In this document: piece after piece, positions 24,868 to 34,473 of the stretch
Layout of the letters: each line of letters opens with the position of its first letter
Numbering within the stretch: the first letter of the stretch is position 1
Assembly (NCBI RefSeq): GCF_000959365.1
Contig: NZ_CP009555.1
Coordinates: 3,224,001-3,288,000, forward strand
DNA from: Burkholderia oklahomensis C6786
Lineage (GTDB): Bacteria > Pseudomonadota > Gammaproteobacteria > Burkholderiales > Burkholderiaceae
Length of the DNA stretch: 64,000 bases
Direction: 5' to 3'
Notes under the pieces: generated by a model
Database searches by the model: none
What the model was told of the DNA's origin: nothing
What the model saw: only the letters and a program-made list of their open reading frames with translations
Program-made: the position numbers and the translations under genes

Positions 24868-25965
24868 TTGAGCCGACTCGCCGTCTCTTCCCGGATCGAC
24901 GCCGCGCGCGCGCGCGTGTCGCCGTCGCCCGCTCGGCGCGTGTGGCTGCGCTTCAAGGAGCAGCGCCTCGGCTACTGGAGCCTCGTGGTCTTCGTGATCG
25001 CGTTCGCGGCAAGCCTCGCCGCGCCGCTGTGGTCGAACGACAAGCCGCTCGTCGTGCGCTACGACGGCCACTATTACTTTCCGCTCTTCAACAGCTATCC
25101 GGAAACGACGTTCGGCGGCGATTTCCCGACGCCCGCCGACTACCTCGATCCGTACGTGCGCAAGAAGCTCGATACGCCCGGCAACTTCGCGCTGTATCCG
25201 CCGAACCGCTATTACTACGACACGCTCAATTACTTCTCGAAGCGGCCGAATCCGGTGCCGCCGTCGCGCGAGAACTGGCTCGGCACCGACGCGCAGGGGC
25301 GCGACCTGCTCGCGCGGCTCGTCTACGGGTTCCGCGTGTCGGTCGAGTTCGCACTCGTCCTGACGTTCATCGGCACGCTGCTCGGCATCGCCGCGGGCGC
25401 GGTGCAGGGCTTCTTCGGCGGGCGCATCGACATCGTCGGGCAGCGCCTGATCGAGATCTGGAGCTCGATGCCGGAGCTGTATCTGCTGATCATCTTCGCG
25501 TCGGTGTTCGAGCCGAGCTTCGTGCTGCTGATCGTGCTGCTGTCGCTGTTCGGCTGGATCGGGCTGTCCGACTACGTGCGCGCCGAATTCCTGCGCAACC
25601 GCACGCAGGACTACGTGCGCGCGGCGCGCGCGATGGGGCTGTCGAACTGGCAGATCATCTGGCGCCACGTGCTGCCGAACAGCCTGACGCCCGTCATCAC
25701 GTTCCTGCCGTTCCGGATGAGCGGCGCGATCCTCGCGCTCACGAGCCTCGACTTCCTCGGGCTCGGCGTGCCGCCACCGACGCCGAGCCTCGGCGAACTG
25801 CTCGCGCAGGGCAAGGCGAACCTCGACGCATGGTGGATCTCGCTCGCGACGTTCTGGGTGCTCGTCGCGACGCTGCTGCTCCTGACCTTCATGGGCGACG
25901 CGCTGCGCAACGCGCTCGATACGCGGATCGCGGATACGACGCGCGCGGCGGGAGGCATCCGATGA
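24868..25965 (+). CDS. Peptide ABC transporter permease (YejE-like)
   Basis: This 365-residue permease of the OppC/DppC family has the long periplasmic N-terminal region of YejE (FPLFNSYPETTFGGDFPTPADYLDPYVRKKL). After NWLGTDAQGRDLLARLVYGFRVS come five C-terminal helices and the EAA loop DYVRAARAMGLSNWQIIWRHVLPN. It probably starts at a TTG codon (24868), with GGAG 8 bases upstream and only one base between it and the preceding stop. Its own stop overlaps the ATG of the ATPase gene. Together with YejB-like it forms the channel. Confidence 0.94.
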   Translation: MSRLAVSSRIDAARARVSPSPARRVWLRFKEQRLGYWSLVVFVIAFAASLAAPLWSNDKPLVVRYDGHYYFPLFNSYPETTFGGDFPTPADYLDPYVRKKLDTPGNFALYPPNRYYYDTLNYFSKRPNPVPPSRENWLGTDAQGRDLLARLVYGFRVSVEFALVLTFIGTLLGIAAGAVQGFFGGRIDIVGQRLIEIWSSMPELYLLIIFASVFEPSFVLLIVLLSLFGWIGLSDYVRAEFLRNRTQDYVRAARAMGLSNWQIIWRHVLPNSLTPVITFLPFRMSGAILALTSLDFLGLGVPPPTPSLGELLAQGKANLDAWWISLATFWVLVATLLLLTFMGDALRNALDTRIADTTRAAGGIR

Positions 25966-27596
25966 GCGCGGCGCAGACGGCGGGCGGCGGCGCCGCGCCG
26001 ACGCCCCGCGAGCCGCTCCTGTCGATCGATCGGCTGCGCGTGCGCTTCGGCGACACGCTCGCCGTCGACGACGTGTCGCTCGCGATCAGCCGCGGCGAGC
26101 GCGTCGCGCTCGTCGGCGAGTCCGGCTCCGGCAAGAGCGTGACCGCGCTGTCGATCCTGCGGCTCTTGCGCGACGCCGACGTGAGCGGAACGATCCGCTT
26201 CGCGGGCGAGAACCTCGCCGACCGGAGCGAGCGTCAGATGCGCGGGCTGCGCGGCGCGGACATCGCGATGATCTTCCAGGAGCCGATGACGGCGCTCAAT
26301 CCGCTGTACACGGTCGGCGAGCAGATCGGCGAGACGATCGAGCTGCACGACGGCGTGTCGAAGCGCAATGCGCGCAAGCGGGCGATCGCGCTCCTCGCGC
26401 GCACCGGAATCGACCAGCCGGAGGCGCGCGTCGACAGCTATCCGCACCAGTTGTCGGGCGGCCAGCGGCAGCGCGCGATGATCGCGATGGCGCTCGCGTG
26501 CCGGCCGCGCCTGTTGCTCGCCGACGAGCCGACGACCGCGCTCGACGTGACGATCCGCGCGCAGATCGTCGAGCTGCTGCTCGAGCTGCAGCGCGACGCG
26601 GCGGCCGAGCGGGGGATGGCGGTGCTCCTCATCACGCACGATCTCAACCTCGTGCGGCGCTTCGCCGAGCGGGTCGCGGTGATGGAGAAGGGCAAGCTCG
26701 TCGAATGCGGGCCGGTCGAACGGATCTTCGACGCGCCCGAGCATCCGTACACGCAGCGTCTTTTGCACAGCCGGCCGCAGCGCACGGTGTCGCCCGTGCT
26801 GCCGATCGCGCCCGTCGTGCTCGACGCGCGCGGCGTCACGGTGCAGTTCAAGCAGAAGCTGCCGGGCTTCGACGGCTGGTTCCGGTCCGGGCGCTTCACC
26901 GCGGTGTCGGATGCGAGCGTGTCGGTGCGGCAGGGCGAGACGCTCGGGATCGTCGGCGAGTCGGGCTCCGGCAAGTCGACGCTCGCGATGGCGCTTCTCG
27001 GGCTGCAGAAGGTCGCGCACGGCGACATCGAGTTCGAAGGCCGCTCGCTCGCGAGCTACCGCGGTCGCGAGCGGACCGCGCTGCACGCGAACATGCAGGT
27101 GGTATTTCAGGATCCCTTCAGTTCGCTTTCGCCGCGGCAGACGATCGAGCGCATCGTGTCCGAGGGGCTCGAGCTGCATCGCCCGCAACTATCCGCCGAC
27201 GCGCGCCGCGACAAGGTGATCGCGGTGCTGCGCGAAGTCGGCCTCGACCGCGCGGTGCTGCATCGCTATCCGCACGAATTCTCGGGCGGCCAGCGTCAGC
27301 GGATCGCGATCGCGCGCGCGCTCGTGCTGGAGCCGCGCGTGCTCGTGCTCGACGAGCCGACGAGCGCGCTCGACGTGTCGATCCAGCAACAAGTGTTGAA
27401 GCTGCTGTCGAATCTGCAATGCAAATACAACCTCGGCTACGTGTTCATCAGCCACGATCTGGAAGTGATCGGCGCGATGGCGCATCGGGTCGCGGTGATG
27501 CAGGGCGGAGAGATCGTCGAGACGGGCGACGTCGAGCGGATCTTCACCGATCCGGTGCATCCTTACACGCAAAAACTGCTGAAAGCCGTTCGTTAA
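25962..27596 (+). CDS. Peptide ABC transporter ATP-binding protein, duplicated domains (YejF-like)
   Basis: This 544-residue protein contains two ABC ATPase domains in one chain. Domain 1 has Walker A GESGSGKS at 52-59, signature LSGGQRQR near 164 and Walker [12 protein letters not shown]. Domain 2 has GESGSGKS near 331, signature FSGGQRQR near 439 and [11 protein letters not shown]. Each domain ends with the oligopeptide-transporter C-terminal motif ([16 protein letters not shown]). It energises import through the two permeases. The start overlaps the permease stop by 4 bases. No terminator is evident; the following 130 bases are AT-rich and hold the next promoter. Confidence 0.96.
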   Translation: MSAAQTAGGGAAPTPREPLLSIDRLRVRFGDTLAVDDVSLAISRGERVALVGESGSGKSVTALSILRLLRDADVSGTIRFAGENLADRSERQMRGLRGADIAMIFQEPMTALNPLYTVGEQIGETIELHDGVSKRNARKRAIALLARTGIDQPEARVDSYPHQLSGGQRQRAMIAMALACRPRLLLADEPTTALDVTIRAQIVELLLELQRDAAAERGMAVLLITHDLNLVRRFAERVAVMEKGKLVECGPVERIFDAPEHPYTQRLLHSRPQRTVSPVLPIAPVVLDARGVTVQFKQKLPGFDGWFRSGRFTAVSDASVSVRQGETLGIVGESGSGKSTLAMALLGLQKVAHGDIEFEGRSLASYRGRERTALHANMQVVFQDPFSSLSPRQTIERIVSEGLELHRPQLSADARRDKVIAVLREVGLDRAVLHRYPHEFSGGQRQRIAIARALVLEPRVLVLDEPTSALDVSIQQQVLKLLSNLQCKYNLGYVFISHDLEVIGAMAHRVAVMQGGEIVETGDVERIFTDPVHPYTQKLLKAVR

Positions 27597-27648
27597 GTCT
27601 GATGAATCCGAATGGTGCAGGAAGTTTGATTGAAATTATCAATTCCTT

Positions 27649-27677
27649 TTGACAAACAAATACTTCGTGGCTAGTAT
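27649..27677 (+). promoter_or_regulatory. Near-consensus sigma-70 promoter of NlpC/P60 gene
   Basis: TTGACA (27649-27654), 17-base spacer and TAGTAT (27672-27677), in an unusually AT-rich 130-base stretch. The start codon of the next gene lies 55 bases downstream of the -10 box. Confidence 0.75.
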
Positions 27678-27731
27678 CGACCGAAATTTTTCCGCTAATC
27701 AGCTGATTTTCCAGCGCAAATCCATCGACCA

Positions 27732-28436
27732 ATGCAGCACCGATATCTGACCCAGGCTTGCACGCGCGTCGTCGCCGGGATGTTCGTCGGCGTCCTGATC
27801 GCTGCAGCTCCCGGCGTGTTCGCCGATGAAGTCAGCAGTTCCAGTCAGAATGCCGTCAGTTCGACTCAAGCCGAGTCGGCTTCCTCCTCTCAGAATCTCC
27901 AGCAGGTCAGCGCAGCCACGCCCGCGAAGAGCCAGGGCGGTGCAAAGGCGTTCCTGTCCGGCATGGCCGGCAAGGCGGGCGACGTCGTCGTCGGCGCGCT
28001 GAACATGATCGGCGTGCGCTATCGCTGGGGCGGCAACACGCCGGATTCGGGGCTCGATTGCAGCGGCTTCGTCCGCTATGTGTTCCAGGACACGCTCGGC
28101 ATGTCGCTGCCGCGTCGCGCGGAAGAAATGAGCCGCGTCGGCGAGAAGGTCCGGATGAGCGAGCTGAAGCCGGGCGACCTCGTGTTCTTCAACACGATGC
28201 GCCGCACGTTCTCGCACGTCGGCATCTACATCGGCGACAACAAGTTCGTGCATTCGCCGTCGACGGGCAGCACGATCCGCGTCGACGATCTCGACAGCGG
28301 CTATTGGGAAAAGCGCTTCACCGGCGCCCGCCGGATCGAGACGCAGTTCTCGATGAAGCCCGACGATCTGCGCCAGCGCGTGAAGGCGACGATCGGCGAC
28401 GGCAGCGTCAACCCGAGCGCGAACGGCGGCAACTGA
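27732..28436 (+). CDS. NlpC/P60 family peptidoglycan endopeptidase, secreted
   Basis: This 234-residue protein has a signal peptide (about 1-31, cleavage after GVFA), a Ser/Gln/Ala-rich linker to about residue 75, and a C-terminal NlpC/P60 domain. The catalytic Cys110 lies in LDCSGFVRYVF, His162 in FSHVGIYIG and His174 in FVHSPSTG, so the triad is complete. Such enzymes cut the D-Glu to diaminopimelate link or the cross-bridge in peptidoglycan, often during growth or septation. No lipobox is seen. It has its own strong promoter and terminator, so it is a single-gene unit. Confidence 0.94.
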   Translation: MQHRYLTQACTRVVAGMFVGVLIAAAPGVFADEVSSSSQNAVSSTQAESASSSQNLQQVSAATPAKSQGGAKAFLSGMAGKAGDVVVGALNMIGVRYRWGGNTPDSGLDCSGFVRYVFQDTLGMSLPRRAEEMSRVGEKVRMSELKPGDLVFFNTMRRTFSHVGIYIGDNKFVHSPSTGSTIRVDDLDSGYWEKRFTGARRIETQFSMKPDDLRQRVKATIGDGSVNPSANGGN

Positions 28437-28476
28437 GTCGCGCATCGCTTAGCGCCGGCGGATGCCGGCTGCGTCG

Positions 28477-28508
28477 AAGCCCCGCTATCCGATGGAAGCG
28501 GGGCTTTT
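28477..28508 (+). terminator. Rho-independent terminator after NlpC/P60 gene
   Basis: Stem AAGCCCCGCT/AGCGGGGCTT with a 10-base loop, followed by TTTTGCTTT. Confidence 0.8.
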
Positions 28509-28598
28509 GCTTTGGTGCGACGTTTTCGGCGCTGCCAAGGAATGCGGGCGCCGGCGTGCGGCGCGCTCATGCCGGTGCGCGCTGCGGCGCGTGCGGGC

Positions 28599-29540
28599 TT
28601 AGGCGGTCGCCGCCGTCGCGCGCGCGGCCGCGAGCTTGCGCTGCAGCTCCGGCATGATCCGCGCGACCGCTTCCTCGCCCGCAAGGATCGCGGCGTTGCG
28701 TTGATTGAAGTCGCTGCCGCCCATCGCGGCGAGGTTCGGGCGGATCACGACGTCGGCGTACTTGTCGAGCTCGTAGGTCTTGATCGTCTGCCCCATGATC
28801 GTGAACGTCTGCAGCAGCATCTCGATCGGGTTCTGCGTCGTGCTGCCCTCGGGGCGCGCGGAGATGTCGACCGCGATCACGAAGTCGGCGCCCATCTTGC
28901 GCGCGAAAGATGCGGGCACGGGGCTCACGAGCCCGCCGTCGACGTACTCGCGATCGCCGATCCGCACCGGCTCGAACACCGACGGCACGCTGCACGATGC
29001 GCGCACCGCGAGCCCCGTGTTGCCGCGCTGGAACAGGATCGGCTGACCGCTCTTCAGGTCGGTCGCGACGATGCCGAGCGGCTTCGTCATCTTCTCGATC
29101 GGCCGGTTGTTGAGCGTCTTGTTGATGAAGTTCTGCAGTGCGATGCCCTGCAGCAGGCCGCGCGAGCGGAACGGCGTCGCCCAGTCGCTGATCGACGCTT
29201 CGTCCATCGCGAGCGCGAGCTTGTTGATCTGCAGCGCGTTCATTCCCGACGCGTACAGCGCGCCGACGACCGAGCCCGCGCTCGTGCCGGCGACGAGCTC
29301 GACCGGAATCCCGCGCGCCTCGAGCGCCTTCAGCACGCCGACGTGCGCAAAGCCGCGCGCCGCGCCGCCGCCGAGCGCTATGCCGATCCTGATCGGCTTT
29401 TCACGCGGCTGCGGCGGGTTCGCGGGGGGCGTGGCGGCGCCCGACGTCGTCGGCTTCGTGCCGGTCGACGTGCAGGCGGCGAGGACGGCCGACGCGCAGG
29501 CGAGCGTGAACGTGCGGCGGGACAGACGGGGGGACGACAT
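28599..29540 (-). CDS. Patatin-like phospholipase, probable lipoprotein
   Basis: This 313-residue protein has a short N-terminal signal with a lipobox-like VLAAC at 19-23, suggesting lipidation at Cys23. The patatin domain has the oxyanion motif GGGAARG (57-63), the nucleophile motif GTSAGS (85-90, Ser88) and DGG (201-203, Asp201), giving a complete Ser-Asp dyad. It is related in pattern to the RssA/YchK group. The likely activity is acyl hydrolysis of phospholipids or other lipids at the cell envelope. The N-terminal SRRTF might also be read as a weak Tat-like motif. It reads divergently from gltX across a repeat-containing gap. Confidence 0.9.
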   Translation of the reverse strand: MSSPRLSRRTFTLACASAVLAACTSTGTKPTTSGAATPPANPPQPREKPIRIGIALGGGAARGFAHVGVLKALEARGIPVELVAGTSAGSVVGALYASGMNALQINKLALAMDEASISDWATPFRSRGLLQGIALQNFINKTLNNRPIEKMTKPLGIVATDLKSGQPILFQRGNTGLAVRASCSVPSVFEPVRIGDREYVDGGLVSPVPASFARKMGADFVIAVDISARPEGSTTQNPIEMLLQTFTIMGQTIKTYELDKYADVVIRPNLAAMGGSDFNQRNAAILAGEEAVARIMPELQRKLAAARATAATA

Positions 29541-30149
29541 CGACTCGATCTCCAGCGACGAACCGCGCGCGGCCTCGACAGGCGCGCCGCGCGGCGAAAT
29601 TCCGGCGGCCGCGCCGATGGTCGTGGGCGGGCCGTGCGCGGCGCCGGCATGGCGACCGCGGCGCGCACATCATAAAGCAACTGGCGACGCGCGCGCGAAA
29701 GCTCCCGCCGCGTGATTGCGCGATCGTTGGCCGAAAGGGCAATGGGCGATTCGGGCGAGCGTGCGGGAAGATATCGGAGTGCCGAGCCCGGGTGCGGCGG
29801 CGAGGCCATCTGGACGCGGAGGCGGTCGGGTGTGGACCGGCGTGCGCATATGCCGCAACGCGGAGCGAAGACGCGAAGACGCGAAGACGCGAAGACGCGA
29901 AGACGCGAAGACGCGAAGACGCGAAGACGCGAAGACGCGAAGACGCGAAGACGCGAAGATCGGGGTCGGAAGGCGGAACGCCGCGGCAGGCCGCGCAAGC
30001 CGTGCGCCGCGCGACGAGGAACCGCCGCGCGGCGAGTATAATTCGTGCTCTTTCCGTTCCGGTCGCGTGCGCACCCGGCTCCGCCGTGCGGCGTGCGCCG
30101 CCGCGTCGTTTCAATTGATGCGCCGCTTGAGGCGTTCGAGCTATCGTTT
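29541..30149. other. Intergenic region patatin gene to gltX
   Basis: About 610 bases. It holds the octamer repeat tract listed separately and presumably the divergent promoters. No gene was recognised; frames reading through the repeat give artefactual Arg-Glu-Asp-Ala-Lys-Thr repeats. Confidence 0.55.
29865..29960. repeat. Octamer tandem repeat (GCGAAGAC), about 12 copies
   Basis: Eleven perfect copies of GCGAAGAC run from 29865, followed by a twelfth with a final T. Arrays of this kind change copy number by slipped-strand mispairing and are used as VNTR markers in Burkholderia. The tract ends about 190 bases before the gltX start. Confidence 0.97.
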
Positions 30150-31559
30150 ATGACCCGTCCTGTACGCACCCGTTTCGCGCCGAGCCCCACGGGCTTCATC
30201 CATCTGGGCAACATCCGATCCGCGCTTTATCCGTGGGCCTTCGCCCGCAAGATGAAGGGCACGTTCGTGCTGCGGATCGAGGACACCGATGTCGAGCGTT
30301 CGAGCCAGGAGGCGGTCGATGCGATTCTCGAAGGCATGGCGTGGCTCGGCCTCGACTACGACGAAGGTCCGTACTACCAGATGCAGCGGATGGATCGCTA
30401 TCGCGAAGTGCTTGCGCAGATGCTCGACAAGGGCCTCGTCTATCCGTGCTACATGTCGACCGAAGAGCTCGACGCGCTGCGCGAGCGCCAGCGAGCGGCG
30501 GGCGAGAAGCCGCGCTACGACGGCACGTGGCGCCCCGAGCCGGGCAAGGTGCTGCCCGAGCCGCCCGCCGGCGTGAAGCCCGTGCTGCGCTTTCGCAATC
30601 CGCTGACGGGCTCGGTCGTGTGGGACGACACGGTGAAGGGCCGCGTCGAGATCTCGAACGAGGAGCTCGACGACCTCGTCGTTGCGCGCCCCGACGGCAC
30701 GCCGATGTACAACTTCTGCGTCGTCGTCGACGATCTCGACATGGGCATCACGCACGTGATCCGCGGCGACGACCACGTGAACAACACGCCGCGCCAGATC
30801 AACATCCTGCGTGCGCTCGGCGGCGAAGTGCCGGTGTACGCGCACCTGCCGACCGTGCTCAACGAGCAGGGCGAGAAGATGAGCAAGCGCCACGGCGCGA
30901 TGAGCGTGATGGGCTACCGCGACGCGGGCTACCTGCCGGAAGCGGTGCTCAACTATCTCGCGCGCCTCGGCTGGTCGCACGGCGACGCGGAAATCTTCAC
31001 GCGCGAGCAGTTCGTCGAATGGTTCGATCTCGAGCATCTCGGCAAGTCGCCCGCGCAGTACGATCACAACAAGCTGAACTGGCTCAACAACCACTACATC
31101 AAGGAAGCGGACGACGCGTGCCTGGCCGAGCTGGCGAAGCCGTTCTTCGCGGCGCTCGGCATCGACGCCGACACCATCGCGAAGGGCCCGGATCTGCTCG
31201 GCGTGATCGGGCTGATGAAGGACCGTGCGTCGACGGTGAAGGAGATCGCGGAAACCTCGGCGATGTTCTATCGGATGCCCGCGCCCGACGCCGCCGCGCT
31301 CGCGCAGCACGTCACCGACGCGGTGCGCCCGGCGCTCGCCGAATTCGCGGCGGCGCTGAAGGCGGCCGAGTGGACGAAGGAGGCCATCGCGGCCGCGCTG
31401 AAGGCGACGCTCGGCGCGCACAAGCTGAAGATGCCGCAGCTCGCGATGCCGGTGCGCCTGCTCGTCGCGGGCACGACGCACACGCCGTCGATCGACGCGG
31501 TGCTGTGGCTGTTCGGCCGCGACGTCGTCGTGTCGCGTCTCGAGGCGGCGCTCGCGTAA
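30150..31559 (+). CDS. gltX: Glutamate--tRNA ligase
   Basis: This 469-residue class I aminoacyl-tRNA synthetase charges tRNA-Glu. The HIGH-type signature reads HLGN at 18-21 within [18 protein letters not shown], and the KMSKR loop EKMSKRHGA lies near 242-250. Both are intact and the length is normal. Upstream frames to 30045 are not supported by homology. Downstream lie tRNA-Ala and two tRNA-Glu genes, so the synthetase sits next to its own substrate tRNA. The short gap to the tRNA promoter (about 100 bases) contains no clear terminator. Confidence 0.97.
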   Translation: MTRPVRTRFAPSPTGFIHLGNIRSALYPWAFARKMKGTFVLRIEDTDVERSSQEAVDAILEGMAWLGLDYDEGPYYQMQRMDRYREVLAQMLDKGLVYPCYMSTEELDALRERQRAAGEKPRYDGTWRPEPGKVLPEPPAGVKPVLRFRNPLTGSVVWDDTVKGRVEISNEELDDLVVARPDGTPMYNFCVVVDDLDMGITHVIRGDDHVNNTPRQINILRALGGEVPVYAHLPTVLNEQGEKMSKRHGAMSVMGYRDAGYLPEAVLNYLARLGWSHGDAEIFTREQFVEWFDLEHLGKSPAQYDHNKLNWLNNHYIKEADDACLAELAKPFFAALGIDADTIAKGPDLLGVIGLMKDRASTVKEIAETSAMFYRMPAPDAAALAQHVTDAVRPALAEFAAALKAAEWTKEAIAAALKATLGAHKLKMPQLAMPVRLLVAGTTHTPSIDAVLWLFGRDVVVSRLEAALA

Positions 31560-31655
31560 GCGTGCCGCGTCGATCGCGAAGCCGCGTCGTTCGAATGGCT
31601 CGTCATGCCGAACGCGCGGCTTCGCAAAAAATTGGCTCGAAGCGCAAATAGGGTA

Positions 31656-31684
31656 TTTACAAACCTCGAAACCGTCTCTACAAT
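31656..31684 (+). promoter_or_regulatory. Promoter of the tRNA array
   Basis: TTTACA (31656-31661), a 17-base spacer and TACAAT (31679-31684), 35 bases upstream of tRNA-Ala. Confidence 0.7.
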
Positions 31685-31719
31685 CTCGCTTCTCTGTTGT
31701 TCAGCAGTCAACGAGACAC

Positions 31720-31795
<76 letters not shown>

Positions 31796-31945
31796 GCTGA
31801 ACGCAGAGCGAATGAAGTTTGCGAAGCATCGAGTGACAGAAAAAATGCTTCACAAACGGAATGAAAGAAGTTAGAATTTCGTTCTCTGCTGTTGATGAAA
31901 ATTAACAGTGAGAACAAAGCAGCAAGACAGGTCTGAAAAGATTTT

Positions 31946-32021
31946 GTCCCCTTCGTCTAGAGGCCTAGGACATCACCCTTTCACGGTGAGTACAGGGGTT
32001 CGAATCCCCTAGGGGACGCCA
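31946..32021 (+). tRNA. tRNA-Glu (anticodon TTC), copy 1
   Basis: 76 bases with CCA. Acceptor GTCCCC/GGGGAC, anticodon arm TCACC-CTTTCAC-GGTGA giving TTC. Identical to copy 2 at 32241. Confidence 0.97.
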
Positions 32022-32099
32022 AACATCAGCGGCGTTTCGGTAGAAACGAAGCGGGTCGGCAGGAGCGTAACCGACGCTTGTCGATCAGGTGCAGGAAGT

Positions 32100-32176
32100 G
32101 GAGCGGTAGTTCAGTCGGTTAGAATACCGGCCTGTCACGCCGGGGGTCGCGGGTTCGAGTCCCGTCCGCTCCGCCA
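32100..32176 (+). tRNA. tRNA-Asp (anticodon GTC), copy 1
   Basis: 77 bases with CCA. Acceptor GGAGCGG/CCGCTCC, anticodon arm CCGGC-CTGTCAC-GCCGG giving GTC. Identical to copy 2 at 32399. Confidence 0.97.
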
Positions 32177-32181
32177 GATCG

Positions 32182-32216
32182 AAAGCCCGTTCAGGCTGCA
32201 TGTGAACGGGCTTTTT
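32182..32216 (+). terminator. Rho-independent terminator after tRNA-Asp copy 1
   Basis: Stem AAAGCCCGTTCA/TGAACGGGCTTT with a 9-base loop and a T-run. It lies inside the tRNA array, between the two Glu-Asp units. Confidence 0.85.
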
Positions 32217-32240
32217 CGTTAAAGGTGTAAGCAGTACGTT

Positions 32241-32316
32241 GTCCCCTTCGTCTAGAGGCCTAGGACATCACCCTTTCACGGTGAGTACAGGGGTTCGAAT
32301 CCCCTAGGGGACGCCA
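32241..32316 (+). tRNA. tRNA-Glu (anticodon TTC), copy 2
   Basis: Same 76-base sequence as copy 1. It begins the second Glu-Asp unit of the array. Confidence 0.97.
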
Positions 32317-32398
32317 AGACAAGGCGTCGTTCGAACGAATCGTCGAAATGACGCGCCGGCAGGAGGCAACCGACGCCTGCCAGGCATGCAGCAAGACT

Positions 32399-32475
32399 GG
32401 AGCGGTAGTTCAGTCGGTTAGAATACCGGCCTGTCACGCCGGGGGTCGCGGGTTCGAGTCCCGTCCGCTCCGCCA
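32399..32475 (+). tRNA. tRNA-Asp (anticodon GTC), copy 2
   Basis: Same 77-base sequence as copy 1, followed directly by a terminator. Confidence 0.97.
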
Positions 32476-32480
32476 AATCG

Positions 32481-32520
32481 AAGCCCGTTCAGGCATGCCT
32501 GAACGGGCTTTTTGTTTTTC
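32481..32520 (+). terminator. Rho-independent terminator at end of tRNA array
   Basis: A perfect 30-base palindrome (15-base arms, AAGCCCGTTCAGGCA and its complement) followed by TTTTGTTTTT. Confidence 0.9.
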
Positions 32521-32635
32521 GCGGCATGTCTCGCCGCCATTTCCCGGCGGGTTGCCGCCGCATGCGTGCAAATTGGCATTGCAACGCGCGCCGGCTGCGC
32601 TATCGTGGCGGTGACGCAGGTTTTACGAACACGCC

Positions 32636-33106
32636 ATGTCCGATTCAACCGCCGCTCCTCTCGTCTATCTGCTGCGCTCCGCCGAGCCGGGCGACTTCGA
32701 GTTCGCGGAAGCGCTCACGCACGGCAACATGAATGCGTACTACCGGCGCCATGGCCTCAAATGGCGCGCGGATCTCTTTTTCGCGAGCTGGCGGGACTCG
32801 GAGAATTTCATCCTCGAGCTCGACGGCACGCCGATCGGCCTATTGAGGATTACCGAAGAGGGCGATTCGCTGCACATCCGCGACGTGCAGATCGCGCCGG
32901 AATACCGGCAGCGCGGCGCGGGCACTTATCTGCTTGAGACGTCGCACCGCTTCGCGAAGGCGCGCGGATTGCGAGAGACGCAACTGCGCGTGTTCGTCGA
33001 CAATCCGGCCGCACGTCTCTATCTGCGAATGGGATACCGGCTCGCAGGGCCGCGTCTCGCGCAGTTCGGCTCGATCCGGCACATGGTGCGGCTCGTGTCG
33101 TCGTGA
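32636..33106 (+). CDS. GNAT family N-acetyltransferase
   Basis: This 156-residue protein has the GNAT fold. IRDVQIAPEYRQRGAGTYLLE (about 82-102) holds beta-4 and the acetyl-CoA loop (Q/R-x-x-G-x-G/A), and VFVDNPAARLYLRMGYRLAG (about 121-140) is the C-terminal helix-strand. It should acetylate an amine using acetyl-CoA; the substrate is not evident. It begins about 115 bases after the tRNA array terminator and stands alone. Confidence 0.88.
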   Translation: MSDSTAAPLVYLLRSAEPGDFEFAEALTHGNMNAYYRRHGLKWRADLFFASWRDSENFILELDGTPIGLLRITEEGDSLHIRDVQIAPEYRQRGAGTYLLETSHRFAKARGLRETQLRVFVDNPAARLYLRMGYRLAGPRLAQFGSIRHMVRLVSS

Positions 33107-33478
33107 TGCCTTGCGTGCGGCAGGACCGCGGCGGGCGCCGGAGCAATGCCGATGAAGCAGACGAAGCGAGGCGGCCGGCTGGTTTGCATGCGCGCGATCG
33201 AGCGCGATGCACGCAATGGGCTCGCCGACGCGGAGGCGATGAAGGTCCCGACGTCGCACCGTGCGAAGAGTCGAAACGGCTTGCAGTCCGAACGAGCGCG
33301 CGAACCCGTCGCGGCTTGCCGGGCGAACCGGTTCGATCAATTGCGTCGCCTTCGATTGGTCGCGCCGCCCACGGCCGGAGATCGGGATCGATCAATCGCG
33401 GCGCTTTCGTTCAGCCGCGTCGCCCGCAGCCGGATTCGCGCGCGACGTCCCGGCGGCCGAATCGAACGTCGGCCGCCG
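33107..33478. other. Intergenic region between convergent GNAT and AraC genes
   Basis: About 370 bases between 3' ends. No gene, repeat or clear terminator hairpin was recognised. Confidence 0.5.
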
Positions 33479-34342
33479 TCACAGCAGCGGTCCGGCGTCC
33501 CCGTCGTCGGCCGATGCAATTTCCGTCGCCGCATGCATGTCGCCGCGCTGAATGAACGCGCGCGGACTCGCGCCGAATGCGCGCCGGAACATCGCGGAGA
33601 AGGCGCTCTGGCTCTGATAGCCGAGCTCGCGAGCGATGTGCGACAGCGGCCGCCCCTGATTCAGGAGCGGAATCGCGCGTGCGAGAAGCGCCTGCTGACG
33701 CCATTGCGAAAAGCTCACGCCGAGCTCCTGCTTGAAGAGCCGCGCGATCGTCCGCGTGCTCGCGCCGACGCCGGCCGCCCAGTGCTCGAGCGATTCGCCT
33801 TGCGCAGGATGCGCGAGCACCGCTTCGCACAGCGTGCGCAGCCGCTTTTCGGTCGGCATGGGCACCGCGAGCGGCAACGGCTCGGCGCGCGTGAGCTCGT
33901 CGAGCACGAGCGCGGCGAGGAGCCGCTCGCGCGCACGATTGAGCGGGCGCGCCTCGAGCGCGACGATCAGCTCGCGCAGCAGCCCCGACACCTCGACGAC
34001 CCGGCACGCGTCGAGCCCGTCCGGCACCGCCGATTCGTCGACGTACAGCGTGCGCAGATAGGCGTCCTCGACGATCACGACTTCATGCGGAATCCGCGGC
34101 GGCACCCAGATCGCGCGCGACGGCGGCACCATCCACGACGAGCCGGCCGTCGCGAGCCGCAGCACGCCGCGCGACGCGTACGCGAGCTGCGCCCACGCAT
34201 GCGAGTGCTGCGGCACGCGCATGCCGGCCGCGATCGAGCGGGCGCGCACGCGCATCGGATGCGAGGGCGTCGGCGCGAATTCGGACGGGACGTCGATCGT
34301 GGCGGCGGGCGGCTGCGCAAAAAGGGGAACGGACGAGCTCAT
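33479..34342 (-). CDS. AraC family transcriptional regulator with cupin-type sensor domain
   Basis: This 287-residue regulator has an N-terminal cupin-like domain (PQHSHAWAQLAYASRGVLRL, about 44-63, with metal-type His residues). The C-terminal AraC domain has two helix-turn-helices (SLEHWAAGVGASTRTIARLF, about 180-199, and PLSHIARELGYQSQSAFSAMFRRAFG, about 230-255). Proteins with this layout often control adjacent efflux or metabolic genes. The divergent neighbour is the RraA-like gene 131 bases away, but no functional link is apparent. The effector is unknown. Confidence 0.92.
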   Translation of the reverse strand: MSSSVPLFAQPPAATIDVPSEFAPTPSHPMRVRARSIAAGMRVPQHSHAWAQLAYASRGVLRLATAGSSWMVPPSRAIWVPPRIPHEVVIVEDAYLRTLYVDESAVPDGLDACRVVEVSGLLRELIVALEARPLNRARERLLAALVLDELTRAEPLPLAVPMPTEKRLRTLCEAVLAHPAQGESLEHWAAGVGASTRTIARLFKQELGVSFSQWRQQALLARAIPLLNQGRPLSHIARELGYQSQSAFSAMFRRAFGASPRAFIQRGDMHAATEIASADDGDAGPLL

Positions 34343-34473
34343 CGGTGATCGAAGACGGGGGCGGGCGGTGCGTCCGGCTATTGTAGGGCGAGCCTTCTAT
34401 CCGCCGCAGCGGGATTTTTTCTTCGCCGATAATGCCGGATCGACACCACACGAACCATCCAGGAGACTTCGAC

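Noticed and set aside
29865..29960. CRISPR-like repeat array
   Set aside because: Units are contiguous 8-base repeats with no spacers and no cas genes nearby.
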